Below are positions 1 to 13,729 of a stretch of 64,000 nt of DNA, one piece after another. Each line of letters starts with the position of its first letter. Positions within the stretch are counted from its first letter, which is position 1. A program made the position numbers and the translations under genes. The stretch is from Punica granatum (lineage: Eukaryota; Streptophyta; Magnoliopsida; Myrtales; Lythraceae), in assembly GCF_007655135.1 (NCBI RefSeq), contig NC_045132.1, positions 2,604,001 through 2,668,000 of the forward strand, written 5' to 3'. Under the pieces are notes generated by a model. The model had not been told where the DNA came from. It was given only the letters and a program-made list of their open reading frames with translations, and ran no database searches.

Positions 1-1541
1 GTCAATGAATGTAATCTAGATCGTATTAGTGCACATAGTCCTTAGACCTGATATGGAACGCTATCTCAAGTATGGGTGATTAGGATTTGCTATAGCTAAT
101 ATATTTGTGCTTAGCATGAGTATTCGGTAGATAGTGGTCCTAGTTAGTTATACTTGGAGTTAGGTGTCCAATCAAGACGAGATTCGCTAACCTGAGTAAA
201 CGGGAAAAATGTCCTATGGATATGATTTTTGTTATGGATCGAGAAATCCTCGGCCGGGGTAGATAGACTCGAACAGAAAAGAGTTTCTGTTCAAGTACTA
301 CAGATTTAAGAATGAAATTAGAGAGTTCATATAATCGGCTATAGAGTTTGGCATTTACCGTAACTCTGGCTAGATCAGAATCTTGTAGTGAAGGGATTCA
401 ATGCATGGCATATACGATCGGAGGTTCATCAGAATGTTTCAATTATACATTCGTCATCATTTGGATAGTCACGATATGCTGCTAGGTGTCACTCGTGAAC
501 TTTGGGAACCAATGGCATTTTGGGAATTATGCTTTTGGTTACATAAAGAGTTTCCGATAGTGTCAAATTAGTTGATACTATAATCCCATTACCATTTTGA
601 TGATGAACCTAGTTCGTCACATACATTGAGCGTATTTAAATCGAGAAAAAAATTAATTATAATTAAGGAAGTTAATTAGGAATTAATTATCGAACGAGGC
701 TTGCAATGTGGTTGCAAGGATGCTAGCACATCCTGAAGCCGAGTTCAATATCTATGATAATTTAATTAAGGAAATACGATAGTTTCCTTATTTGAAAAGT
801 TTTTATAAATAGATTGTCTATTGATAAAAACTCGTGTCAAGGACTTGTTTGATCTTTCTTTCTTACAACAATGGCAAGTCATTGGATGACTTAAGTGTGA
901 GGACTCATTTGTGATTTATTAATTAATGTGGATTAATTAATAATTACATTTTAGTCTCTAGGGTAAAGATATATATAGATATGTTCTTACAGATAACCGT
1001 ATAATGCAATCGATCATCAACTGATATTAGAGAGAAAGAGAGAAGGTTTCGACTGAGGCAATCAATAAGCAACTCCGCCGCACAAATTCCAAGGTTGATT
1101 GGAGTTCTTTTCTGTTCTGGTTCTGCGCTTTAGTGTTGTCTTTAACGTCCTTGAAGAGATCCCTTCATTCTGTGACGATTTCGTTCGAGATCGGTGACCT
1201 AGATCGGAGTGTACGAGTCGAGAGGAGTCTAATCTCGGTGGAGACGTACTCATGTGGACGAACTAGAGACCCGACACTTGGGCGGTTAGTTTGATCGACT
1301 CGAATCAACAAGGTTAGTATCAAAGTCTAAACTTTTCTTGTAAATTCGATATGTGATGTATATATGATCTTGAAGTTTTCGATTAAAAGAGCACGAGATA
1401 AAAATTTGATTTTTATCGTAATTAACTTTTCCGCTGCGTAATGCTCGGTTTTCTAACAAAATGGTCCCATAAGTTCGAGATATCAAACTGGACAATTATC
1501 AAAAAATCGTTTTGTGGGGGGGGGGGGGGGGGGGGGGGGGG
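1..1541 (+). repeat. probable copia-type LTR fragment with start of internal region
   Basis: No gene is visible. A TATA-like TATAAATAG lies near 808. Near 1420-1490 the sequence resembles the end of a plant copia LTR (TTTTCCGCTGCG, then TTTCTAACA) followed by a short stretch that resembles the start of a copia gag in a broken frame. A run of about 26 G residues (about 1516-1541) ends the block. The left edge is outside the window and no paired LTR was found, so the assignment is inference. Confidence 0.35.
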
Positions 1542-1669
1542 CGGCGAATTGGGCCAATCATGGTGACCAAGACCTCTTGTTCTTAGGTGGAAGACAATGC
1601 GACTTAAATTTTTTTAAATTTTAATAACTAGAAAAAGAAATCCGGTACTTGAACACTATACAAATGGCT

Positions 1670-1675
1670 ATGGAG

Positions 1676-1702
<27 letters not shown>
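1670..1702. repeat. (TA)n microsatellite
   Basis: Uninterrupted TA dinucleotides. Similar TA tracts occur near 7400, 10955, 15880, 19360, 40110 and 40260. They are simple repeats with no gene content. Confidence 0.85.
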
Positions 1703-1706
<4 letters not shown>

Positions 1707-2139
1707 GTACGACATATACGTCTTGTGCCACAGTGATATAGTAAGAGCTCAATTCACATGTTGGAAGTGTGTACTATAAACAAGCAATGAGTCCACATGA
1801 ATTTAAAGGATAAAAAGGTAATTATGACAAGCCTATAGATTACTTTGTTAAAATTTGTATTTTTATAATGAGTAGATTTCCCCTAGGTATAAATATAAAT
1901 TCCATTATATAATGATGATATGTCTGAAATAATCTGAAAGTTTCCGGCCAAAAAAATAAGGACCATAACGGGACCGAACAACTTTCTACCTGCTTTTCCA
2001 AATTATCTTGTCTCTCTAAGTTGTACAATGACAACCTTTTATTATTTATGTAAGTAGAGATGAATTTACTGGTGAATAAAAATATAACAAAATTTAGAAA
2101 AATTATTATTATAAGTACTTTATTATATATATCTATATA

Positions 2140-3335
2140 GATATAGTAAAAGATGATTTGCAAGAGCAATAAATGTACTTTAATTAATACAATCTCTCTC
2201 TCTATATATATATATATAAAGTTGTATCCCTACGATAGAGGTATAACTGTAAATATTTGTACAATTAACTCATTATATCTATCTATATCTCTACGTATAG
2301 TAAAATATGACTCGCAAGAGCAATAAATGTGCTTTAATTATCTATATACATATAGTAAAAGATGACTTGCAAGAGCAACAAATGTGCTTTAATTAATACC
2401 ATCTATATATATGTATAAAGTGGCATCCCTACAATAAATAGGGATATAACCGTAAATATTTATATAATTAACTCATTATATAATTTGAAAAATGAGCAAG
2501 CAATATAAAAAAATGTAAATAAGTATATCGATATATTTATAAACAACAGAAATTATGATTTAATTTTCGATTCACATGGACAAATAATACGAGCACGGAT
2601 TCATATGGACAAATAATATGACAAAAATATATCAATAATATATATATATATATCTCATATATGATCTATCTATATATATATATATATGATCAGATTAATA
2701 ATTAGCAAAATGCCTTCCATGCTAACCAATTTGCATTATTAAAATGAAAGAAGATTAATAAAGTAATTTCCACATTTGTTTTCATGCAGTTAATTTCATA
2801 GTCATTAGTCATAAAAATTAAGAGCCAAAATTAGTACCTTCTATATATATATATATATATAAAATAAAGTTACATCCCCTGTAATAATATTTGTACAATT
2901 AACTCATTATATAATTTGAAAAATAAACAAATAATATGAACAAATATAAATAAGTATGATGATTTAATTTCTAGTTCACGTAGACAAATAATACGAACAA
3001 GGATTTATATGGTGAAATAATATGACAAAAATATATCAATAATATATATAGATCTCATATATGATCTATCTATATATCTATATATATATATAAATAAATA
3101 TGGTCAGATTAATAATTAGCAAAATGCCTTCCAGCCAATTTGCAAAATTAAAATGACAGAAGACTAACAAATGAATTTCCATATTTGTTTTCATGCATTT
3201 AATTTCATAGTCATTAGTCATAAAAATTAAGAGCCGAAATTAGAACCTAAAAGTTAACTTCCGTATTTATTTTTCATGCATTTTATTTCATAGTCAGTTA
3301 TAGAAATTAAAAGCTAAAATTAGTACTGAAATCAT
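2140..3335. repeat. AT-rich direct duplication (about 400-bp unit, 2 full copies plus part of a third)
   Basis: The block 2560-2840 (ending CATAAAAATTAAGAGCCAAA) is repeated with small changes at 2955-3247 (ending in AAGAGCCGAAATTAGAACC), and a shortened third copy follows to about 3330. In front of these, the motif GACTTGCAAGAGCAA..AATGTGCTTTAATTA recurs near 2155, 2310 and 2362. No coding frame survives. This looks like local tandem duplication of a repeat of unknown class. Confidence 0.65.
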
Positions 3336-4790
3336 TACTATTTGTAACTGCTCAATAAAGAATAGCATACAATAATAAATTAAATAACAATGAATCAATG
3401 TATTGAAATGTCCCTATATATGGAGGTGAGCACCGTGTAATTTCATGCCTCAAGAATAGTACGATGGTCTACCTTTTGGAGTTCTCCCCATGTGATGATA
3501 GTCTACTTTTTCACATGAGATAGAGATTCCGTAATGAGATTCTCGCCAAATACAAAAGTGCTCTTACTGTCTACTTTTTCTCATCAAGCGTAAGTATAAC
3601 TCTTTTTTTTTTCTTTTTCTTTTTGGGGTTTGAATATAACTTGAGATGGTCCTCTGCGAAGGTATAAAAGTACACATTGTTCTTTAATGTTGATTTCTTA
3701 TTCTCTAGGTTTAAGTTCTATATATTGGATTATGGAGAGTTGAAGTGCCTTGAAAGTACAATATCAAATTTAGTGTTTGTCTTAGAGGAGCAATAGTGTA
3801 AGTAAATCTCTTCTAAAGTCCTCTTTTGCCTTTTCTGCCAGTATCTCTTCAAAGTTTTTTCTTCTCTTTTTTACAATATATATATATACACTTTCAAACA
3901 GAGTGTTAGAATATAAGACAAATAAATAATAAATGTTGTTAAATTTTATAATTTTTTTATAGAATTGTTTAAGCTGAAAATAAGATAAATATTTTATCTA
4001 CAATATATATATATATGTAAATTCATATTTATTTGTGTTTAGATAAAGCTCGCCATAGAAATAATTAGAATCGAATTAGTACATATGTAAGAAACGGGTG
4101 ATCATATTATACAAATATTAAACAATTTAAAAGAAGAATCTCTGTGAAGGTAGAAGTTGAGAATTATTCATATATAGCATAAATATTTTAAGTATGCAGG
4201 CAAAAAAATAATTAAGAAAGAATATAATTAATTTAACAGCTAATCCTTTTATTTTTCTATTTTCTGGTGAATTTTATTTTACTACTTTTAGATGTTCTGC
4301 TCTTTATATTTTGTACGAGGCATCCGAGTAAAAGATATGGAGGATTATATCAACATTTGGGTAAAAGTAAATATTATTACTGGTAAAAAGTTATAAGTAA
4401 TTAATAAATTGATCTTATACCACTTTTATGCATGCTTCTGCGCATGTAATAATTAATCAAAGACTATTTTATGTAATATATATATATATATATATATGAC
4501 ATCAAAAAATAATTCTAATATATGTTTTCCGACAGGGATTATTGATTCAAAATTAGTATAGTCCTTTTTTAGAATAATTATATGTTTTTTTTAAATAATT
4601 GTCTCTCTTATAAATTAATTTTGTTTTATAAGATAAATACACATTTATATTATTACGACAATAAACTATCTTGATTTATAGCTATCTATACCAGATTTCC
4701 TTTTATAATTTGTAGTACGTGTGTGATGTGGAATGAACGCTTGTGGATCGTGTTGATGAACGGGATATTTTTTTAAAACTTGTTTTATAA
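3336..4790. other. gene-free AT-rich intergenic DNA
   Basis: Very AT-rich sequence with short TA microsatellites near 3875, 4000 and 4475. I see no long reading frame, RNA gene or recognisable element. Confidence 0.6.
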
Positions 4791-4799
4791 ACTTTCCAT

Positions 4800-5440
4800 T
4801 TTGTCTCAGTTCAGTCCTTGCAAATTTTTTTTACTTTTCCGAATCATTCTAGACTTTCAAATCCATTTCAAATAGGTCCTGGGCCATTTTCGACATTTTC
4901 TGTGCATTCCTTAACTTTCCAGACGATCCAAACCATACCCGGGAACTTTTTAAGTTGTTTCAGTTTGGTCCCTACGATATTTTTCATTTTACAGATGCGT
5001 TTCAAACAAGTCCAGGGCCATTTTTAGCATTTTCCGAACAGTCTCCGAATTTTCCAGAATTTTTAATCATTCCAGAGAACTTTTCAATTTGTTTCAGTTT
5101 AGTCCCTGTGACATTTTCCACTTTTTCAGATCAGTCCCGAACTTTAAAATTCGTTTCAATCGAGTCAGGTAATTCAAATCAGTCCAGGAAACTTTTCAAT
5201 CTGTTTAGTCCCCGGGACATTTCCCACTTTTTTAGATCAGTCCCAAACTTTCAAATATGTTTCAATCAGGTCCCAGAGCCTTTTTAGTTCCTGTTCAGCC
5301 ACAGAAGTTTTTAGACTTTCCAAATTAGTCCATGGAACTTTTTAAGCTGTCTCAAACCAGCCCCCGGGATTTTTAGCCGAATTTCCAAATCAGTCCCTAT
5401 TCTTTCAAAGTTATTTTTAATTCGATCCTTGAGCAATTTA
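4800..5440 (+). repeat. degenerate minisatellite-like array built on CAGTCC / AACTTTTCAA motifs
   Basis: The phrases TCAGTCC, GAACTTTTCAA, TTTGTTTCA and GTCCCNGGGACATTTT recur about every 25-60 bases, in changing order and spacing. The two overlapping reading frames here (4818-5287) are a by-product of the repeat composition (Phe/Ser/Pro-rich, no domain). I regard it as a diverged tandem array inside a larger unidentified repeat. Confidence 0.55.
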
Positions 5441-7394
5441 TGAGATGTGTGTTATGACCGCGGTGATATATGATCGTATGCGACCGTATTTTATGTTTAG
5501 TTTTGATCGAACGATAAATCGTAGGTTAAATGCGTTAGATTTAAATAAATCGCTTTTTAAATCTCTAATTTCTAAGGCAAATGATACATCAAAATGATTT
5601 TAATTAATCATTTGGATTTAAAACCGAAGAATTAATTTATTTGTGATCATTTTGCCCATATTCGTGTGCTTGGGATGTTTGAATGTGTCTTTAATTAAAA
5701 CCTTACATGAATCGGTTTAATCACGTAAAGTTGATTAAAAATTGGATTTAACCCCAAAACGATTGGAAATTAGAGTGTATCGGGCGGCCAACTAATGGCC
5801 ATTCCGACGGCTCGAGATCCGTAGACTAAAGCATTCGGCAAATTTCTAATTAACCTAAAATTCCACATACGGGATTATCTGGACGTTAAATTTGACTAAA
5901 TTAAATCACTTGACTCCTTTAAATGAATTGCACGGACCAATTAATAATTTGTAATCTCGTCGACAGTTCAAGAACTATTAGTCATGCCTTTTTAAAATTC
6001 ACAATTTCAAAAGTACCGAGATACGTGCCACGTAATCTTGATTTTTCATGCACACACATATTTTCCGGTTCAAGGGCATGATTATCGGTTCTTGTCCTAC
6101 CATCACCCAAGTGTAGTTTTGGGCTCTTAGGGAATTGGATTAGAGGCACGAGCGAGGACGGCCCGTGAAAGGTTGTCCGGTCCCACGTGGGTCATGTGTA
6201 GAGATCTTGGCATCCACGTGGTATTTCGTGCTCCCATTTCCCCAGGTTTGTGCTTAGAATTGGTCAAAATACGGGAAAACAGATTAATCATAAACTCGAC
6301 TTAATTAAACACGGGCAAATAGTCGAGCAAATGGTTAGGTTTTGGGTTTCAGGCAAATACACTCTTGTCATAATCTGTAAAAGCCATATTGTCATGATAC
6401 ATGACAATTTAAAAATAACCCATGCATTTGAGACTCGATTATAGACTTTGTGTCTGTCGTGTCCACAAAATAACTCCGAATGCTACACGTCCTCTCTATC
6501 ACCCCGTTTGTTTGTTTTAGGGTAGAATTTACATGCTAATATACCTCGGTTAATAATTGGTTAATTCACGTAAATTCGGCAATAACATAACCACATTGTT
6601 TGTTTATTTGTGCTTACTTGTTACATTATTGCACTTGTTTGTTATGCGGATCGAGCCCGATTCTTAGAATACGATTTATACAGGTCCAACGCCCTTAATC
6701 GTCGACCGCGGGATCCAATGCCCCCTTACACCGAGTGCGCATCTTAATTTAATTTTCAGTCTTTTCCAAATCACACGGTGAGCACGAGTAGAATAACGAC
6801 CGAATGCGAACCGATCGGGATTCAGTCGTTGTAATTTTTATTTTTATTTGAGAGAACAATGTAAGGGTTTATGTTGTACATTTATTCATGTTAGAATTCC
6901 GATCGGAGAGTGGACAGTTTGAGTGTTTTTTCGAATTTATGGTGTTAAAACGGACGAGTCGAGTACAACCCTAAATCATGCGATAAATAAATAAAAATGG
7001 TAAGCCTAGCAAGTTAGAGTACCGAAAGGGTGTGTAGGATATAGACCGACACGTAATAGAACCCTCGAGCTCGAAATTTTTGGTTCCGTACAGACCATTG
7101 CCTTAGCATACTAGGTGTATCTCATACCTCTAGACACGGGCAACTCACCGGCCTTCGACCTTCGGGTCGTAAACAGGTAGTAGCTACTCATTCTCACGTT
7201 CGTTCGTCGCGCGTCCCCGAGAAGGTGGATACTCCCAAACTGCGCTGCATAAACATGCGCATGCGTGTCCCGATATTAAAATGCGGGTGCGCACATTTCA
7301 TATAATCTTGAGAGATTTCAACTGGGTAAGAAAGGCATAGATCACGGTAAACCTGATACGGTATAGCATCTTCTAACACAATGATATGCATAGA

Positions 7395-7395
<1 letters not shown>
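5441..7395. other. unclassified repeat-like intergenic DNA
   Basis: More GC-balanced than its surroundings, with only short frames of no recognisable family (6250-6444 plus, 7194-7391 minus). The sequence has the texture of non-coding parts of an old LTR retrotransposon, but I found no LTR pair, primer-binding site or domain. It ends at a TA microsatellite (about 7399-7434). Confidence 0.35.
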
Positions 7396-7436
<41 letters not shown>

Positions 7437-7439
7437 TTA

Positions 7440-8745
7440 AATATACTAAAACTCTTGTTTCATTTTCTCCCCTTCCATTATCATGCCACCTGTCCGTTTA
7501 TCCCATTTTTCCATTTAACCATCAACTTCTTTTAATTTCAATTTTCCATTAAATTCTTAAAATTTTCATTTATATCCTTCTTAAATCGTATGCTTTACAA
7601 TATTCTCTTTCAATATAATGAAAGCCGGTACTTGGAACTCCAATGACGCCACGCATTCTGCCATTGAATTTATGTTTTATAACCTAAAATACTTACGTGT
7701 TTTAATTTTCCATAAGAAATTAAAGTTGAGCGAAAAAAAAGAGAAAACTTGTTATGCCACATAAATTTGTAATGGAATTTGTACAAGAAATATTTCTTCT
7801 GAATATCAATAAAGATAGGAACTTAATCCATGTCTACCTTCATCTTTAATCTTTTACTTTGGATAAATTGGCCGGCATTTTTTGTACGATTTTATTTGAA
7901 AGTCAATCGAAGTGATAAAATACAAGATATCTCTATCTACATATATTATTCTTTTTAATTATTTTTTCTTTTTAAGATTCTCGTTCTATCCTGAGAGTTC
8001 TATTGGTTGGTTTTCTTTTCAGGTCACAATTTGTATGCTATTCAATTTTATCTTAATGGAGCAGTTATGAATATAAATATGCAGAATTTAGTTGTCGCAA
8101 GAATTTCTTGACTTTTAAATTCTAAATAACCAAAATATCTTTTGTTAGAATATTTAGATACATCAAATTTAATACCGATATTTACTTTAAAATGTCTTAT
8201 ATATCAAATTATCACTTAATCATACATCACATTATAATTGGTCCTTTTTATCTCATTTATATTATTGTTTCGATTTATTTTATTCGCTTGGTATCATTTA
8301 CATTAATAACTTTTGAAATATAGTACGATTGTATTGCAAGCAGGCCTAGTGTGATTAATTATATAATGCCTTAAACAATTGCATTTAAGTTTTTGATATT
8401 GCAATTTAGTTTTCATTTACTACACAATAACTAGAATAAAAAACTAATTATATTTAGAAAAGTTATTTTTTTCCTCTCTCCTAGCGAAGCACGAGTATTG
8501 CCCTCGTCTATATCTATATTACAAAAGAAAATATAGAAAGATGGAGTTACATTCCCTTTTCAATTTTCTCCTTAAAAAATATAACTATATTAATTAACAA
8601 TCACCAAATTATGGAAAAGTTGAGAGCAAATCATTAATTTCGACTGCCTTTTACCCGATATGGTCATGTGTGCAACGGCGCTATCACGTAAGATTATGCC
8701 ATAAGGCACGTAAAAAATATTATTTTTGATAATAATGAATTATTT
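7440..8745. other. AT-rich intergenic DNA, no gene seen
   Basis: No coding frame and no RNA gene. The segment from ACTCTTGTTTCATTTTCTCC (about 7450) to GCACGAGTATTGCCCTCGTC (about 8507) could be one mobile element, but I cannot define its ends. Confidence 0.4.
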
Positions 8746-8747
8746 TT

Positions 8748-9272
8748 GTCAACAATAGATTTTGCACATAATCTTGATCTCCTCATTATTCATCCGATAA
8801 ATTGAGCAATGGCTTTCGTCTACGACCAAACTTTGAGACGACAAAAAAAAAAAGGGAGTTTCATTACAAAGGCTCTCCATTCTTCTTTCATTATGATGAA
8901 GGCAATAAACACGTGATAGATGCACGTAACAGAAAAGCGCTGAGTTCAATTGATGGTCATAGCGGACTGTCATGATCGAGTCACTCTGATACCATGTAAA
9001 GATTTAAAATAAAATAAGAATGAGAGAGAAGCTAGATATATCAAAACACATTGCCGAAGATGACTGAAGTAGATTTTTGAAATTGATTCATCCATTACAT
9101 GATAGCCTATTTATAAGCTTAGGAAGCAACCAAACTAGGAAACAATTAATATCAAAATGTCATTATAAAACCTAATTTAACTATTGAGAAATTCTAAAAT
9201 ACCGATTAACCTAATTGATATTATTTTATTTTCAAATATTTTATTTGCAAATATGATAAATCAATATCACCA
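8748..9272 (-). mobile_element. 5' end of a copia-type LTR retrotransposon: LTR plus primer-binding site
   Basis: Read on the minus strand, 9272..8995 is a 278-bp LTR-like block that starts TGGTGATATTG and ends TTTACA. It is followed directly by TGGTATCAGAG (8994..8984), the primer-binding site complementary to initiator-Met tRNA. About 230 bp of internal sequence follow and then the similarity is lost. No second LTR is visible, so this is a truncated 5' end. Confidence 0.6.
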
Positions 9273-9330
9273 AGAAATGACTCTCCAAGAGGCCCTCTAA
9301 AATGATTCAATCATGTTTGGCGCAAATGTT

Positions 9331-9690
9331 ATAACGACCCAAAGCCCCCGTGACGTCCGTACACATGATACGAGGTTACGTCCGTACAAATGACGTCGGG
9401 GATCACGTCATCTTGCTGCGGACCTTTCCGGGTCCCCACAAATGTTAGATATGAAGTCCGCAAATCGGTCTTTTTTCAACTTTTATATTTGTTTAATTAA
9501 TTGTTATTCGATTATAAATTATTAATTTTGCATTGAAGAAAAGTGTTTTTTTTTTCTTTTTAATAATTTCGCCCTGGAAGAAGTAACCATAATTTGCTTG
9601 GTCTATCAACTGATGCTGGAAGATTAGATTAACCCTTCGATTTCAGTGGAGGTAGTTTCGTCTTTTTAAGTTTTTAAATAACAAGAACAT
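9331..9690. repeat. dispersed repeat family A, copy 1
   Basis: Starts GACCCAAAGCCC. It contains a GATCACGTCA core and CTGCGGACC, then AGTCCGCAAATCGGTC, and runs into a T-rich stretch and GAAGAAGTAACCATAAT. Related blocks occur at 21181..21440, 23835..24175 (right part only) and 34400..34660. No coding frame. Class unknown. Confidence 0.6.
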
Positions 9691-10379
9691 GATTGTCTCA
9701 GAAAAATTGTGGAATGTTTCATTTTAATTTGATTGTAAACTGTGATGAGGATTTTAGATTGCAAATTCAAGTTAGGGTTAAACTCGAGTTACTTCGTGTA
9801 ACTCAATTATTTTGTTGTCGAAAAACGTGGAACATATTGTATTTAGTGAAGGTTCGGAGATCGTGTCTTCCATGGCAGTGTCAAGGGAACCCCCTAAGAT
9901 TGGTTTCGAGGAATTGGACACAAGAGGAGCGGTTAGCTTCGAATTATATTATATATATAAACTATATTTTCTTGCATTGCGTTACACGGGACTTTTGCGA
10001 CAAATATATTTTTATTTACATAATTCGAACTTATTTGGTTTAGTTAAATTTTAAAAATGTTATGAGAAAAATATTCCATTTCTATAGTATATAATATCTA
10101 CTAAATATATCCAAATATCTTTACTAACTTTGGTCAATCATATATTACAAACATATTAAAGGAAGCAGAAGAAAAATAGTGATGTAACTTTTCAAAATTA
10201 TCATTTTTTCATTTGGATAAAAAATAATAACTATAACTCTTTTCATTGCACTACCTGATAGTTATCTTTTATTGTCATGGGTAACATCATGAGATCTTGA
10301 TCTCTTTGTTGTACTCTACGATATTCTCTTAATTGAGATTTCTAATGAGTTATTAGAAAAAAAAATTGAGGATAATTTT

Positions 10380-11130
10380 CTATTTTTCAAAAAATCAATT
10401 TTCACTATTTGTTTTCTATTCTTGCACAAATCTCATATATTAAATTTCGTGAATTTGATTAATTTTAATTAAAATGAATCAATTATTTTTTCATGAGAGA
10501 TTTACTTAATTGAGGCTTTATAAGATTCACAATAGTTTAAAACATTATTAAATAAAGTTTAAATTCATATAATTATTTTTTTCCTACAATTATGAATATT
10601 TATTTACTATTGAAATGACAATAACGATTGCAATTACTATATTCTTCGTTTTCATATTTGCTACTATCATTTATAATATTTATATTATTAATTAACTTTT
10701 ATTAACATATTAATCTATGAATTACAATACATTTACTATTATACCTCATTTATTATACAATATTGACGGTAAAATTTGCATTGATTGGCATTTGAATTGA
10801 TGGTAAAAACAATATTCTGACGCCTTTTAATGCAAACAATTAGCAGACTTTATCTTTTATAGCCAATTTATTAATGTTGGGAGGTGGAAATTAATATTTT
10901 TTTAGTATGATACTTAATAATTTTAAATATTGACCGTAATTTATTTCTCGCCATATATATATATATATATATATAATATCTCTCCACTAAGATATATATA
11001 TTGGCCATAAGGCATATATACATTCAAATCCATTAATTTTAGTTAATTTTATAATTTTTATTGAAATGACTCAATTATTTTCATTAGAGATCAAAGTATA
11101 TTTATTTTAATAAAATCTCATACAATTATT
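10380..11130. repeat. dispersed AT-rich repeat B, copy 1
   Basis: The run TTGATGG..AACAATATTCTGACGCC..TTTAATGCAAA, then AAGATATATATATTGGCC and AAGGCATATATACA, is repeated in the same order at 26170..26800. A TA microsatellite lies at about 10955-10975. No gene. Confidence 0.6.
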
Positions 11131-13278
11131 TAAAATAAATATTTGTTTAGTATATATGTGACTTAATTGTGTATATATATATTTACAATTAGGTCACTCT
11201 TTATTTGCATTAAATTTATGTAAATATATCGTTAAAGTATTTATTTTCTTTGAGATAGTATCCTTTAATCCTCAATATTATTTACACATTTACTTTTATA
11301 ACCTTATAATATTTAAAAAATTATATTTCTAATGCTATTTAATGCGTGGGATACAACTTTATATATAGTTTATAACCGTCACCCCTGTACATATACCCCT
11401 AATATGTGTGTATATTTATACATACATATATATATATAGATATAAATTGCTACATTCACAACCTTTCACCCATGGGACGTGTCCCAATTCTAAAGCAACC
11501 AATTGACGCCCCAATAATTGATATATATTGTTGGTTTCGTGCCAAAAAGAATTTTTATCGATTAACATTAAGAAATTCCAGAAATTTGAGAGAGGTTGAG
11601 TGTGTGAGTTTCCGAGTTTTCTTCTCGATAAATTCTATCCTCATTGTATCCCGAGAGTACTTTGTCAAAAACCCGAAGCAACTAAGTATGGGAGCAAATC
11701 TACTCTTTGAAAAGTATTGACCCCGTCCGTGCCTCGAGGCTTCCCCAATTTCATATTTGTTCGAGTTCTATGTGGTTCAGATAGTGATTGGCGGTACAGA
11801 TAGTGCCGGCCGACTCTAAGTTCAGTGTCGACCGGCTCTGGTTGAGCCGTCGACCGCTTGTACTATAGCACCAGTCGTCCTTATCGCCCAGTTGGATAAT
11901 GGTGGGAAATTAAGAAATGGAACAAGTTACTACGGTGGCAGTTGAACAAGGGCAACCGGCCTACCAGCAGTGTCATACGACTCTGCAACCAAAGCCAATA
12001 GGCTTTGCCCTCCCAGCCAGACGGTATTATCTGGGCCTGGGCGTCAAGCCCCATATTAATACGATCTGACCGTATTCAACACAGAGAAGCGAGAAAATTG
12101 ATTTGCAAATCTTGCGAACGAGTGTACAGAGCCGACTGGCTTTCGTTTTTAGTCGACCAGCTCGGTTTTCCAGGCCGACCGCCCTTGCGGGTAGCATCGG
12201 CTGGTGCTATGTGCACTCCTAAGCCAATAAATAAAGCCTTCTTCTTAGCCTCTGTTAGGAAATTTAAATGATTAACTCGAACCAATAAGGTTTTAGGCTT
12301 ACTTGGTCGAATCTCACGATTACAGCCTTCAAGGTCGGGGCGAATGATCACGTCCTACTAGATAAATAAACGATTAATCCCCGGCAGTGAGCCTTGCTAT
12401 AAGGTCGAGCAAAGACTGCTAATTTCACAGCACAAAAACCCTCACTCGTACTCTCTCAACTTTTCGGGTGCAAGAACTCTCTCAATTGATTAATTGATCG
12501 TACATTCACTGTAATTTTCTATGTATATTCATGGTTACAGACCCAATACAGGATTTCACAAATATCTCCAGATAATTACGGTCATGAGAAAATATCTCTT
12601 GTGGATACTCTAGTTGGGTTGGATCCCACAAAGAGCGGATCCTTTCAGTTAAACCTGAAAAAATACTACACATTCTAAACAGCACGTTCTCGAAAGAAGA
12701 GTGTGTAGGTGGTCTGAGAGACTGAAAGAGCAGAGTGAGCGTGAAAAGAAAAAAGAGAGAAAAAAGAGAAAAAATCGAGAGAAATTTGAAAAGAATCGAG
12801 AGAAATTGATAGTCGAGGTCATCACAGGTCCGAGAAGAGCAATCGTTATCTACTATTGGTCTGAAGGGCAAGGATCCTTGATACGAAATCATTCAATTCT
12901 TGCTGATATAATCCTGACATGATCATATTATTGCCATGAAACCATTATATATGAGGAAAGACCAGCGAAGCCAGGACTCCTTGATTACGAGTTCTTTTAT
13001 CTGTTCTTCATATATTAATATTTTTTTTATAATGTTTCAGAATAAAATCCGGTTTTTTCAAGTGATCGAAATATTCTGTAATTAAAGTCTATATTTTGAA
13101 AACAGATACATTCCTTGGTCGTTTTGTTTTCTGACATTCATCCCCGGTTGGCCCTAGTCGGCTCTCTTTCTCGTTGTTTTGAGATGTTTCAATTTTCTGA
13201 ATTTTTCTTTCATTTTCTTTTGGAAATTGATTCTTCAGTCCGAAATAAATATAATTGAGCCGTTTGCTGCTCAATGGG
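11131..13278. other. gene-free repeat-like DNA, possible LTR remnants
   Basis: Between 11.8 and 12.5 kb the sequence is less AT-rich and repeats short GCCGACYGGCTC-type words (around 11810, 11840, 12130 and 12175, and again at 14090-14145). That is the texture of a non-coding LTR-element leader. Frames at 12506-12892 (minus) and 12701-12922 (plus) are low-complexity and antisense to one another; I do not call them genes. No PBS or domain was found. Confidence 0.35.
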
Positions 13279-13419
13279 TGTAAAATACCCACCGAGTCTA
13301 TAAGCGATTAGGCTTTTCTCTAATTCAAAAGTTCAAACAAATAGATTGTGATATTAAATTTCTTATAAATCTATTAGATTCTTGTTAGTTTTTCTATATT
13401 AGATTTTTTGCTCTCAACA
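13279..13419 (-). repeat. TRIM 3' terminal repeat
   Basis: 141-bp terminal repeat, downstream copy in the minus orientation. Shares ATAAGCGATTRGGC and the TTTTTTRCTCTCAACA end with its partner at 13730..13870. Confidence 0.75.
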
Positions 13420-13729
13420 CTTACTCTCACGTGGCAATATGTGGCTTTGATATTCACCTACACAACCCGCCCTCAAGAACTAACTACGAGCCGGGATTGA
13501 ACTTCCATGCTCGGGAGAAGGGGAGACGACAATTGACAATGAGGCCACGCTTGGACCAGACTAAGATGATGCGGGTTTCTCTCTGCAGTCAAATTTCAAA
13601 TAGACCATGACTTCCATACTCGGGCCAAACATGGACGCCCTTCGGCTACCTATCAATAAAAAGACATTTCAAATAGCATGATGTGAGTCCACACACATGT
13701 GCGGGGAAGCATTGACAGCTCTGATACTA

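Noticed and set aside
12506..12892. 128-aa minus-strand frame
   Set aside because: Leu/Phe/Ser-rich low-complexity stretch opposite an A-rich region, in repeat-like DNA with no splice or domain support.
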